Part shown: in pieces, positions 1 to 10,285 of the stretch
Position numbering within the stretch: position 1 is the first letter of the stretch
Layout: each line of letters opens with the position of its first letter
Assembly: GCF_039555335.1 (NCBI RefSeq)
Contig: NC_092628.1
Coordinates: 96,786,536 to 96,850,535, forward strand
Direction: 5' to 3'
Origin: Amphiura filiformis
Lineage: Eukaryota > Echinodermata > Ophiuroidea > Amphilepidida > Amphiuridae
Length of the DNA stretch: 64,000 bases
Made by a program: the position numbers and the translations under genes
Notes under the pieces: generated by a model
The model's database searches: none
Told to the model about the DNA's origin: nothing
Seen by the model: the letters and a program-made list of their open reading frames with translations, nothing else

Positions 1-886
1 CTCATTTCAAGTAAAATTAAATTTACCCCCCCTTAGATGTGCTAAAAATTGCTTCTCCCACTTATGGCTTACCAAAAGGTTCCTATCCTTCAATTTTACC
101 CTCCCCCACGGCTCATAATAATTGCATCTACTGTAGCCCTTAATTAAAATTAATAATATAAAGAAATGAAGCTCAGGCAAACTGGCACTGTCATAAAGGA
201 GAGAGAAAAATATGAACTGTTCAGATTCGAACCAGCGCACTCATGATAGTAGTTGAGATCTCCACTGCACACCACAACAGCCAATGATGGATCTGCCAGC
301 AAATTAAACATGTAATGATGTTATTCTCTTGAAAAAATGTCTCACAGCCAAGTAAATTAATTAAATAAATAGAGGGGTGGCCGATCTGATGTGTCCTAGC
401 AGGACATCAGTAAATGTGAGACATTAAAAATATTAACAGACATACATGTACCTGGGCACTGTGAGAACTAGTTGAAATGCTACAAAGGCCAAGTTGAAAT
501 AACGGGATGGTGTTATGTGTAAAGATGGGTAGAGTGTGGTGGGTTAAGTGTGGTGTGGGTAGGGGTGTGGTAGGGTAGAGGTATGTGTGTTAGTGGTGTA
601 TGGGGTAGGAGTGCATTAGGATAGTAGTAGAGTAAGGGTGAGTGGGATAAGGGGGTTGGAACGGGTAGGGTGGGATATATGGATGGATGGGGTAAGGTGT
701 TTTGTGGTGGGGGTAGTTGTGGGGGTAAATACATTTAAAAAACACCTAAATCATTTGATACAATAAGGCTAGGGGTATTATAATAGACCCATATATTACA
801 GCCCTGGATGATTATTTGCATTCTCCAAAAATAAAATTCAATCGAATGCTGCTTTTATGGATGAGTTAGTTAAAATGTAATATATT
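1..886. other. AT-rich stretch without a recognisable gene
   Basis: No open frame here has recognisable domains or splice-bounded coding structure. The only notable content is a strand-asymmetric G-rich tract at about 505-730, listed separately. The rest looks like unconstrained non-coding DNA. Confidence 0.6.
505..732 (+). repeat. G-rich, pyrimidine-poor degenerate GGGTRG tract
   Basis: For about 225 bases the plus strand is almost free of C. It is built from irregular words such as GTGTGGT, GGGTAG and GGGGTA. The opposite strand reads as a spurious Pro/His/Tyr-rich frame, which is a product of composition. Many GGG and GGGG runs lie close together, so G-quadruplex formation on the plus strand is possible. 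It is a degenerate simple repeat, not a gene. Confidence 0.6.
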
Positions 887-1575
887 TATAATTGAATACC
901 TAAGTGGAAGAAGGGCCTGACTCCAATTTTTTACAAAACTGAGTTAGACCCAGCATTTTATTGTCAGCAGACTATTCTTCCTTGTGTCAGGGATGTAAGC
1001 TTGTAGGATTATTCCTGAATTCAAGATTTTTTTGTGTCCAAATTTCAGCACTTTTATTATTATCAGCCTGTTTTGGGTCTTTTTATCCCAAATTTTCGCA
1101 CTTTTTCAGGGGTTTTTTTTTCCAGCTTTTCAAGATTTTTTTCTTCAGGCCTACTTACATCCCTGTTGTGTGTAAAAGATGAGCCAAAATCCACTCTCTA
1201 AATAGTCTTCCACATACTCTTAATCAAGGTTTTCATGGAAGAAAGGCCCAACTCCATGCTTCTACTTGTGCAATTAATGGATAATTACCAAATTTCTGTA
1301 GCTAATTATAACACATCTGCTTACGGAACTGGCTCTTGCAGTATATTAGTGGAAGAAGGGCCCAACTCCAGCTCGTATAAAGACCTGTACAGTTGCCATG
1401 GAAACAACATACATGTAATTTTGAATGTAAATACTGTATGTTCATGTATTAAAGGTCCCCTGAAGATGAAAACATTCTGTAGATAAAACTTTTCCAAATA
1501 TTAAGTTTTTTCTTAATCTCTTAAAAACAGTTCTGATGGAGTTGGGCTCTTCTACCACTCAGGTATTCAATTATA
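887..1575. mobile_element. Non-autonomous DNA transposon with terminal inverted repeats and internal copies of its terminal motif
   Basis: The left end (887-928) and right end (about 1535-1575) are inverted copies of one another over roughly 40 bases, including TATAATTGAATACC and GTGGAAGAAGGGCC-type sequence. The motif GGAAGAARGGCCCAACTCCA recurs inside at about 1233-1255 and 1349-1370 in direct orientation, and inverted near 1536. Repeated terminal motifs of this kind usually mark transposase-binding sites. No transposase is encoded. A smaller element is nested at 988-1165. Confidence 0.7.
988..1165. mobile_element. hAT-like MITE nested in the 887-1575 element
   Basis: The ends are perfect 12-base inverted repeats: CAGGGATGTAAG at 988-999 and CTTACATCCCTG at 1154-1165. 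CAGG-type termini fit the hAT superfamily. The flanks share TTGTGT (982-987 and 1166-1171), but an exact 8-base duplication is not certain. The interior is T-rich with repeated TTTCAGC-type words. Similar T-rich small elements occur at 8141-8319 and 31081-31240. Confidence 0.65.
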
Positions 1576-2880
1576 ATTATTATTATGTGCAGGATTTATT
1601 ACTTTATGATGCAGTATGTAAACAAAGTGTGGTCAGTGTAAGTGTGGTAGTGCTAGACACAGCATAGGTAGGAAGTCTGAAACTGACGTAAGTTCCTGTA
1701 TTAGATGTATTCCTATACATGTTTATGTGCTATAGATGTAGTTAGGAATCAATTGGGAAAAAACAGGAGATGGGAAATCCCTTGAAACATCACCTAGTCA
1801 TGTGATATAACAGCCTTACATCATCAATGCTCATAAGAGCTGATGGATTAATGCATAGAGAAAATTGAAAACAGATTAAAGTAACAACTTGCACTCAGCA
1901 CAAAAAATGTATTCCTTAAATTTTATTTCAACCTATAGTATCACAGTTTAAAAAAAAATTATTATTGTAATTTACATTATTTACAAAACACAATAAATGA
2001 GACATTGTTCATTACATTTGCAGCTGATATAATGCTTGAAAGTATATGGGTAAAAAATATTCTGTTTCCCGTAGGCCATGCACATTTTATTTTCTGAGCA
2101 ATATACAATGTAATTTGTGCATTCAAAAAATGCAGTAAATTTATATATTTTCATGCAAAAAAAAAAAAAGATACAAGCTGAGGAAAAACATATTCAAAAA
2201 ATTAAAACAATACAACATCAATAAAAATCAAACCTACTACACAACCTTATTATATTTAACATTGCATTAATTTAATTGACCTTCAAATCAATATTTTTTG
2301 TGCACTTTGAGGCTTTTAAGATAAATCTTGACCTCAGAATTAAGAAAAAAAATATTAAAATGAATTTTGGTTTTCAGGCCACATACGGGAAACAAACTTT
2401 GTTTTTTATATCACTTTCTATTTTGCTTGATCTGAATACGATGATGCAATAAATATTAGTATACAAAAATATATCTTTAACCTCATACATATTGTTTACA
2501 ATCAAGGCACATTTTCATACTGTCCAAGTAAAACTCACGCACATGTAAATTGAGTTGCGATCACAACTTATTTAAAAGTGTCAGGAGCTTAATTATTCTG
2601 CAAGTGTGTTTTAGAAGAAAAGACACTGATTTATGCATTGGCTTTGTTCATCCCTGGTAAATATGCCTCATTAATTAAGAATACTGTTAAAATCATTTTG
2701 TAATGTATTCAGTTTTTCACAAGAGGGCCTTTTTCTGAATCCACAAATACTGTAGAGAGCTGTCAGTTAAATTTGGAATGCTCCTGAAGTTTCTGGGTAA
2801 AAATCAAGGCAACATAGAACACTTTATGAACTAAAACAAGAAGCTTGACGAGTTCAAAATTATTCATATATAACATAGTA
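1576..2880. other. AT-rich intergenic stretch, nothing recognised
   Basis: I see no conserved coding frame, RNA gene or clear repeat here apart from homopolymer A and T runs such as the A-run near 2158-2171. Confidence 0.5.
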
Positions 2881-3282
2881 TACGAGGGGGGTATCCAAAA
2901 GTTTTTGACATCACCCAGAAGAGCTATACTGATGAAATTTTGTCAGTGTAATCACTGGTCCTTATGTACATTATGGTCCAAAAATGGTCTCATAAGTATG
3001 TTTACTTTCTTCACAGGTGGCGCTAGAGGGGAAGTAGGTGCATAACCTTTTCATGATAAGATCCTCCACTTTCTTGAGTTTTTTCACTGTGGCCGCATCA
3101 TCCGTAAGTGATGGACGTCCACTTCTTGGCTCATCTGTGAGGGACATGTGGCCAGTTTGGAAATTCCTTTTTCAAAAAGCAATAGTGCCATATGATGGGC
3201 AATCATCACCGTAGATTGCTTTCATTCATCATAGATTTTTTCTGAGCATTGTAGGCCTAACCCTTCAAATGCAGGAACTTAA

Positions 3283-3640
3283 GGGGGTACTACACCCATG
3301 TGGTAAATTTGTGACTATTTTTGCATTTTTCTCAAAAAATAATTACACACTGGTAAGAAAAGTTATGTATATTAATGGGGCAAGGAATCCAATTACTACA
3401 CTGAAATTTCAGTGACTCAAGACAAGCGGTTCAGTATATATGATAGGAAACGAGGTACATCCTAGTGGTACCTCATTTCTGGTCATAAATAACAAACCAC
3501 TTGTCTTGGGTCACTGAAATTCCAGTGTAGTAATTGGATTCCTTGTCCCTATAATATACATAACTTTTGTTACCACTGTGTTATTAGTTTTGAGAAAAAT
3601 GCAAAAATAGACACAAATTTATCGAGGGGTGTAGTACCCC
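3283..3640. mobile_element. TTAA-target palindromic MITE, copy 1
   Basis: The element begins GGGGGTACTACACCC and ends GGGTGTAGTACCCC, flanked by TTAA at 3279-3282 and 3641-3644. Its two halves are near-complementary over most of their length, so the single strand would fold into a long hairpin. A TTAA target fits piggyBac-like or Kolobok-like transposases. A second copy is at 55370-56052. Confidence 0.85.
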
Positions 3641-3719
3641 TTAAGAATACGATACATGATTTACCGACAAGTGACTCATTTCGAATACGATCATGAATTT
3701 TGAAGAAAAAAGAAAGTTT

Positions 3720-3804
3720 CCACAGGCTTCGTTGGGACTCGAACCAGCGATTCTAAACTCCCTTCGATTACGCGTCTAGCGCTTTACCACTTTCGCCACC
3801 GTGG
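3720..3804 (-). repeat. tRNA-like sequence (pseudo-tRNA or SINE head)
   Basis: On the minus strand there is an A-box-like TGGCGAAAGTGG and a B-box-like GGTTCGAGTCCC at normal tRNA spacing. The outermost bases CCACGG and CTGTGG can pair, and a T-rich run that could end Pol III transcription follows. The anticodon stem pairs poorly, so a working tRNA is doubtful. It lies inside the block inserted in the mariner element. Confidence 0.5.
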
Positions 3805-4779
3805 CAGTTGAGCGGATAAGTGTAATGATAAAAGATAAAACTCATAATGCCATCTTTAGCCTTTTGTTTACTAAAAAAGACGCGTTTTGTAAAGATAGAT
3901 TAGCCGTTTTATGCATAAATAGCACGAACGTTTGGGAAGGTTTCAAACAAATAATAAAGACACTGATGTGATGATGAAATTGCGTAAGTCGGGAATTATC
4001 TGCGTCGCAATGTTTTGTGTTGGTTTTAGGAATTTGACCTTAAAATTTACGACTTCATGACATTATCATTCGAAATCAACAAAAGATATTTCAACACTAT
4101 ATGTCCTCATTCTTTCTCTACAATGTTTTGTATGTATGTATGTGAAATAGCTTCAACAATGGTTCGCTGTATAATGGTAAAAATAGCCTTGACCTAAAAA
4201 AGGGCGAGAGGGACCATATTTACGGATTCAGGCAAAATTTAAAATTCATATAAAACGTTTGTTTATTGATCGATTACAAAAATTAATTTTTGTCGTATAA
4301 AGAAATTGTATCTGGCGTGAATTACACTACAGTTTTTATTCCTAGGGCTCTTTGACTTCTTCAAATAATTTTTTTAATGATAGAGTGAATCCCCTGGCCC
4401 TCTATAATTACGCACAAAAGATCGACCCCCCTTAATCACGATGCATGCCTCAATTTTCACCATCTTGCCGGTTATGCCCCTACTGACCATCTAGCGCCAC
4501 CTGTAAAGAAAGTAATACTTATGAGACCATTTTTGGACCATAATGTACATAAGGACCAGTGATTACACTGACAAAATTTCATCGGTATAGCTCTTTCACT
4601 TCTGGGTGATGTCAAAACTTTTGTATACCCCTCGTATATGTGACATGATCTGGTCCATGGGGCCAAAAAAGGCGACAAATTTGAAACTGAGATAAAGGTA
4701 TGGAGTAAAAAAAACAATAAAATACATAAGAAAATAGACATCAAAAAACTTCATAACTTTAGAACCAAGTATGCTAGAC

Positions 4780-4992
4780 CCAGACTTGTACCCGAGTCCA
4801 GCTTGTCCGAGTCCGAGCCGAGCCGAGTCCATTTGTATCCGAGTCCGAGCCAAGTCCGAGTCCTTTGTGTCCGAGTCCGGACTCGAGTCCAAGTCCAGGG
4901 GTGCCGAGTCCGAGCCAAGTCCGAGTCCAACAAAAATATGATTCGAGTCCGGACTCGAGTCCGGCTCGAGTCCGGACTCGGTCAAAGTCCAT
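4780..4992 (+). repeat. Degenerate GAGTCC/GAGCCG hexamer array, copy 1
   Basis: About 35 variant hexamers (GAGTCC, GAGCCG, GAGCCA, GGACTC) run nearly in register, with short palindromic GAGTCCGGACTC segments. Every frame reads as low-complexity Ser/Glu/Arg/Thr/Asp sequence, which is a product of the repeat. It closely matches the array at 7815-7975 in the same orientation, including a shared spacer AACAAAAA. Confidence 0.8.
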
Positions 4993-5361
4993 GCCTGTGT
5001 GTGTGTGTATGGGGGGGTCATTCAACTTATGATGTGACAGGTGTCTGGCATTGCTTAGTAGGAGCCTATTTGTATAAAAATGGGTCATTTGGGTATAACA
5101 AAATGAAAAAGGGATAATTGGGTATAAAATTTTGAAAGAAGGGGTTCATTTGGTATAACATTTTGAAAAAAATGGGTCATTATTTCCCAAAAAATGGAGC
5201 AAAATTTTAAATTTTGTTTCTAATTTGAAAATTTACAATACAAATTTGCTGAAAAAAGGAAATTGCAAAGTTTTTGATGCTAAAATTGTAGAAAAAGAAG
5301 GTCATTGGCCATAAGTCACTCACTACACTATACCACACACCGCTCTCCCTATACCAGACTT

Positions 5362-5470
5362 GTAGTACCCGTACCCGTACTCGTACCCGTACCCGTACTT
5401 GGGTCCCAATTTCCGTTTCCGTGAGTTTTGGACCCGTTCCCCGCACTCATGCCCTATTTTTACCGTACTC
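5362..5470 (+). repeat. CCCGTA hexamer array, short copy
   Basis: After the words AGACTTGTAGTA, several tandem CCCGTA/CTCGTA units run to about 5400 and then degrade. The same start sequence appears inverted at about 7000-7013, at the far end of the larger CCCGTA array. Confidence 0.7.
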
Positions 5471-6359
5471 CACGGTCATGGGTACCATACAGTACATGGT
5501 TTATACACAAATGCAGGAAAGTGAGAATAGAATACTATCACTTCCCAGATGCATGTTAACTCCACTCATGAATCCCACTGTGAGTCCTCTGATCATAAAT
5601 TCATAATTTTTAAAACAAATAGGTTATCATGAATGGGGTTGTGTGGGGAGTAAATGGAAAGCTTTAGCAAGTGCCCTTAAATTTATTTTAGCCTGTTCCA
5701 GGGCCCTGAAAAATATCAATCCAACCCTGGCTACACAAAAAGAACATGAATGCTGAGATCTACAACAGCCTGTGCACACTGCCACCCATGACATGTACGC
5801 TACATGTACATGTCTCATTCACACAATGACTGATCAATACAGAAAAAGACCTAGCAAACTGGAAAAACATTTCAAGATTTTTTTTCTTTTCTGGTGAATT
5901 TGTATGTTTTATGTTAAAATATCATTATTTTAGCTTGTATTAATCATTTTGATATTCCCCATTCAAATACACTCCACTACTTGTATGCTGCACACACTAA
6001 TGATAATGTGACTGGTGCTGGGGACTGGAGTGAGATTTTCTGCCAGCCACATGAGCTCACAGTGTACATGTACTTCTTCTACCAGTGCATCTGAGACAAA
6101 TGAATAGAGAGGTCCTTACCATACTGAAGTTTGGGATTTGATAAGAGATTTAAAGGAGTTTTAAAATATTGATAAAACATGAATATAATTATCCAGATGT
6201 GCATAATTAATGATAATAATTATAATGATTGAGCTAATGGATAATCTGATGGATGTGTATTGTGTAGATGTGCATGAATGTACTTGGAAAATTGACAATT
6301 AATTTAATTCCAATTGATGTTTTAAGATAAATAATTTTTCCACATTGTACATGGATTGA

Positions 6360-6500
6360 TTGGACTGGAATCGGACTGGGGTCGACTTTGAGCCCGAGTC
6401 CTATTTTTTTACCGAGCTGAGCCTTTTAATGTTCAATTCCGAGCTGAGTCCGAGTCCGGCAAAAAGTGGACTTGAGTCCGAGTCCAGACTCGAACGCGAC
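6360..6500 (+). repeat. Degenerate GAGTCC hexamer array, copy 2
   Basis: It opens with GATTGGACTGGA-type sequence, as does copy 3, and closes with GACTCGAACG followed by ACATCACTG, also shared with copy 3. The middle holds GAGTCCGAGTCC-type units with more substitutions than the other copies. Confidence 0.7.
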
Positions 6501-6654
6501 ATCACTGCTAAATATACTAAAGTATGTTGAAATTAGTATTGCACAGTCTGGTTGTCCATACAAAGACATAGTTTTTTCAGTTGCATCCCAAAATATGCCA
6601 CATTTAGGCTAGATTCACCAATATTTAATCTCTTTTTGTACTTGTTTTATTAAT

Positions 6655-7015
6655 TTGTTTATACTCATACCCATAATTATGGGTATGTCTAATTCCCCTC
6701 ATAATACCCATAACTCATACCCTATAATTGGACCCATAAGTTCAAATTTCCATACCCGTACCCATGGCCCGTGCCCATACTGGGCCCCGTACCCGTACTC
6801 GACACCCCATACCCGTACCCGTCCTCGTACCCGTGGCCTCGTACCCGTACCCGTGCTCATACCCTATTTTGACTTTGGACCCGCACCCGCACTCATGGAC
6901 TCGGACCCATACCCGTGACGTGGGACCCGTACTCCATGGCTTGGGACCCGCCACTCAGATTCATGGTCCGGGACCCGCACCCAGTGGCGGGTCCCAATAC
7001 TACAAGTCTGCCCTA
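6655..7015 (+). repeat. TACCCG/TACCCA hexamer array, long copy
   Basis: The array is built from CCCGTA, CCCATA, CTCGTA and similar hexamers. It grades from a CCCATA-rich start to a CCCGTA-rich centre and ends TACTACAAGTCTG. Frames on both strands read as repetitive Pro/Val/Tyr/Thr or Gly/Tyr/Val peptides. I take these to be consequences of the repeat. Confidence 0.75.
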
Positions 7016-7337
7016 TACACACCCACCCTACCAAACCCCACCCTACACAGTTAACATTTAAAAGACTCAACACAACTCAACCAACCAACTGTACACACAC
7101 CCCTTCAAAGTCCCATACCCATGAACATGTATCTCCTGATGGTAAAAACTTCTACATGTATCAGACCACCTGTACTAAACAGCACTCACAGCAGTCATGT
7201 GGGGCTATCTGTGTGTGTGTGGCACACTACATGTAAACGCACAGTGAACTTGCACCCAGGGACTAGAGAAGTGTCACTAGGCTGCATGCAGCATACATGT
7301 AAATGAATTGCAATGTATTCAAATATATCATAGAAAA

Positions 7338-7410
7338 ATATCATCATCATCATCGTTATCATTCTCTTTATCATCATCATTATCATCATCGTCATAATAA
7401 TAATAACAGA
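7338..7410 (+). repeat. Imperfect ATC/ATA trinucleotide microsatellite
   Basis: Runs of ATC are interrupted by TTATC and CGTC and end in ATA repeats. This is a simple sequence repeat without coding evidence. Confidence 0.8.
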
Positions 7411-7814
7411 AATTCACCTTTAATTCTAAATGTCTTTTCAAAATTGTCCCACACAAATGTGCACCCTACAGCCATTACAATTTACTGAGCTGAGATGTAT
7501 GGTCCAGTGTGCATATTTCTCTCTTTCAAGATTGGATTGGAAAGTTCCATGAAAGAACTCTTAGATATTTTGATGTAGTCCAAATATTTAATAAAGTTAG
7601 CATTTATTTAATTATCAATTATTTCATTAATGATAACAATAATATGATTCTACAAAGTGACAAATAAATTTAAATAATTTGGTCGATATGCAGGATATAT
7701 GACAGATCACAGATTTGACAGCCCCAATTAATTTGTAAAATTGCCAAATATGTAAAGTCAAAAAATTTGAGATCTACTTTGACATTTTTAGATAATCATT
7801 TCACATTTTACATG

Positions 7815-7975
7815 GATTTAATTGGACTGGACTTCGGACCGGACTCGGCTTCGAGTCCGAGTCCTTTGGTGTCCGAGTCCGAGCCGAGCCGAGTCTTTTG
7901 GTGTCCGAGTCCGAGCCAAGTCCGAGTCCAACAAAAAGTGGACTCGAGTCCGAGTCCGGACTCGAACGATACATC
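7815..7975 (+). repeat. Degenerate GAGTCC/GAGCCG hexamer array, copy 3
   Basis: It shares its start (TTGGACTGGAC), its internal spacer AACAAAAA and its end (ACTCGAACG.. ACATCACTG) with the copies at 6360 and 4780. This suggests a mobile or duplicated unit with recognisable borders rather than three independent expansions. Confidence 0.8.
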
Positions 7976-8140
7976 ACTGGCTAGACCTTCAGAGTTTTCA
8001 GCAAATGATATCCTATTGTATGTATGTATGTAATAATTACAGTTTACAACTCAATTTCCAAAAATGCCTCCTTTAGCCCCCATGCACCATTTCGTGTCAC
8101 ATGAAAGTTATCAAGAATTATATAAAAATTAAAATTATAA

Positions 8141-8319
8141 CAGAGGTCAGTGAGAGTTCAGCTTTTTAGCTGATTTCAGCTATTTTTAATGCCGAAATTT
8201 ATGCGATTTCTTTTATTTTCAGCCCATAATTGGCATTTTTACCCTGATTTTACGCTGTTTTTCAGCTATTTTAGTAATTTTCCTCTTTTTTTTGTCTGAG
8301 GCCTCTCACACCCCTCTAT
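8141..8319. mobile_element. Short T-rich hAT-like MITE
   Basis: The ends CAGAGG...GTGAGAG and CTCTCAC...CCTCTA are imperfect inverted repeats around a T-rich interior with repeated TTTTCAGC-type words. Size and interior resemble 988-1165 and 31081-31240. Confidence 0.5.
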
Positions 8320-8496
8320 AAGCAGCACCACCAAAAACTATAGCTTTGTTTCTTGAAGCCATTTTGCAATACTGTTTTGTATGTATTAGTTCTGTCCAGT
8401 AAATACAAGTCTCAGATAAGATAGATTTATACAAATTCTCATCTGTACTATACATGTCATTTTTCTGACAGTACTGTTTAAATATAAAATACTATA

Positions 8497-9573
8497 TACG
8501 AGGGGGTATCCAAAAGTTTTTGACATCACCAAGAAGGAAAAGAGCTATATCGATGAAATTTTGTCAGTGTATTCACTGGTCCTTATGTACATTATGGTCC
8601 AAAAATGGTCTCATAAGTATGTTTACTTTCTTTACAGGTGGCGCTAGATGGGCAGTAGGCGCATAACCCATACTTGGCAGTGGGGTTTGACCCCCACCCT
8701 TTTTATTTTACCCCCACCCTTTTTATTGAGGCACCCTTTATATTGAAAATTCCTGACCCCCAAGCTTTTTACTGAGGCACCCTTTATACTGAAAATCCCT
8801 GACCCCACCAGCTTTTTCCCCTATTTCAATTTCTATACATTGATGAAGTCACAGGCAATTTGGTTTGAAGTAAATCAAGTACGCCGAATTCTGCACATAT
8901 CATCACATGATAACCTAGTGGATGTAAACATGCATCAAATGGAATTTTATCTTGCGATATGTTTTGCTGGCAGTGGTTTGGCACTTTTTCTTGCGGTTAT
9001 TTTATCATTCAATGAAAATATATTGTAAGCTGGCACTCCCACCCTTTCTATTTTACTCCCACCCTTTATATCAATCCACCCTTTTTACCAACAAAGTTTA
9101 AACCCCCACCCTTTTAAGGATTTTCCAAATTTCCAAGTGGCACCCTTTAAAAAGGGTGCCCTGCCAACTGTGTAACCTTTTCATGATAAGATCCTCCACT
9201 TTTTTGAGTTTCTTCACTGTGGCGCATCATCCGTAAGTGATGGACGTCCCACTTCTTGGCTCATCTGTGAGGGACATGTGGCCAGTTCGGAATTTTTTTT
9301 TTTCAAAAAGCAACAGTGCCATATGATGGGCAATCGTCACCGTAGATAGCTTTCATTTCATCATAGATTTTCTGAGCATTGTAGGCCTAATCCTCCAAAT
9401 GCAGGAACTTAATCACGCTGTGTGCCTCAATTTTCACCATCTTGCAGGTTATGCGCCTACTGCCCATCTAGCCCATAATGTACATAAAGACCAGTGAATA
9501 CACTGACCAAATTTCATCGATATAGCTCTTTTCCTTCTGGGTGATGTCAAAAACTTTTGGATACCCCCTCGTA
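8497..9573. mobile_element. Mariner-family deletion derivative, copy 2, with a nested 504-base element
   Basis: The inverted termini TACGAGGGGG (8497) and CCCCCTCGTA (9573) and the inner repeat sequence match copy 1 at 2881-4636. The left side is flanked by TA; the right side reads CA, a likely later change. The minus strand carries the same transposase N-terminal frame (KIYDEMKAIYGDDCPSYGT), with stops. The TTAA in GGAACTTAATCACG is empty here and filled in copy 1. A different element is nested at 8669-9172. Confidence 0.8.
8669..9172. mobile_element. MITE nested in mariner copy 2, with 5-base target duplication
   Basis: Termini CATACTTGGCAG and CTGCCAACTGTG are imperfect 12-base inverted repeats. 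The insertion interrupts sequence that is continuous in mariner copy 1 (GCATAACCTTTTCATG) and duplicates TAACC (8664-8668 and 9173-9177). The outer parts hold many ACCCCCACCCTTTTTA-like units on the left and GGGTGCC units on the right. The 62-codon frame in the middle has a hydrophobic stretch, but I see no reason to call it a gene. Confidence 0.75.
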
Positions 9574-10285
9574 CATGTAACTACACTATCACTATCAAGG
9601 AAAGGAATTTACATCGTAAGGATTAAAAGAAAGACTTTGAAAGACTTCAAAATAATAAGTCATACATAATTTGTACATAACATTGTATAGATCTTTTGTG
9701 ACACAAGTTTTAAAGTGAGGTGCAAAACTGTTGTACAACTATCTTTTAGGTTAGCACTTCAAGGTATGTTAGTGCTTCCAAAATTTTAATGAATTTAGAT
9801 AATTGGAAATCAGTTATCAGACAAATGAGTGGAGCAGGGGTTGTGTAATTTACAAAGAGGCTGTTTGCTTTCACATTTTTCATGAGAAAAAGAATATCTG
9901 CTTCAGAAAATTCATAATGGTTACATTGAAATCTCAATTTAATTAAATAGCACAAAGAGAGTTTAATACTGGCACAATTAATGGAGGACAATAGGCAACA
10001 AAAAAATCCTTGTTCTACGGGCGGACGAACCTTTCAAGTATGGTTGGTCAGTCTGACGTTTTATATGCATACAGCAAATTTTAAAAAATCACGAATGGAA
10101 AATGTGGGTCAGTCAGGCCTGTAAAACAGGATTTTTTGTCGCATACATTTTTCTATAGTACAATGGGAGTGAAATACTGGCACAATCAAGGACAATAACC
10201 TACATTATTTTTATATAAATTTAAGAGGGGTTTATTCTAAACATTTGAATGAAAAGTTACACAAAATTTCATTTTGTTCTTCATT
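9574..10285. other. Non-coding stretch with a small inverted-repeat insertion
   Basis: An element of about 138 bases at 10002-10139 has ends AAAAAATCCTTG and CAGGATTTTTT. Sequence resembling TACTGGCACAATTAATGGAG occurs on both sides (about 9967-9990 and 10173-10197). Nothing else is recognised. Confidence 0.4.

Larger units (their letters stand above)
3046..4471 (-). pseudogene. N-terminal fragment of mariner transposase, interrupted
   Basis: Read on the minus strand, the frame starts MVKIEA near 4465 and is broken by the 3283-4431 insertion. It resumes as IYDE/K..IYGDDCPSYGTIAFW and GHMSLTDEPRSGRPSLTDD before running into the inverted repeat. This is the DNA-binding helix-turn-helix half of a mariner transposase (SRGRP-like linker visible as RSGRPS). 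The DDD/DDE catalytic half is missing. The same truncated layout is present in copy 2, so one internally deleted element seems to have been amplified. Confidence 0.75.
2881..4636. mobile_element. Mariner-family deletion derivative, copy 1, carrying TTAA-site insertions
   Basis: Long inverted terminal repeats of about 165 bases begin TACGAGGGG at 2881 and end CCCCTCGTA at 4636. They are flanked on both sides by the dinucleotide TA, the mariner/Tc1 target. Between them, on the minus strand, lies the start of a mariner transposase. At a TTAA inside that frame a block (3283-4431) has been inserted; copy 2 at 8497-9573 lacks it. The transposase catalytic domain is absent, so the element could only move with help from a full copy. 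Confidence 0.8.

Noticed and set aside
505-732. Possible interstitial telomere repeat
   Set aside because: The units are irregular and no run of TTAGGG is present; only a degenerate G-rich tract.
4596-5117. Overlapping Ser/Asp/Thr/Arg-rich open frames on both strands
   Set aside because: They follow from the GAGTCC hexamer array; all frames are open because the repeat lacks stop codons.
6655-7073. Pro/Val/Tyr- and Gly/Val-rich open frames
   Set aside because: Translation of the TACCCG hexamer array, with no start context, domain or splice support.
8840-9028. 62-codon frame with a hydrophobic segment
   Set aside because: It sits in the centre of a 504-base MITE; a short hydrophobic stretch is expected by chance in T-rich DNA.
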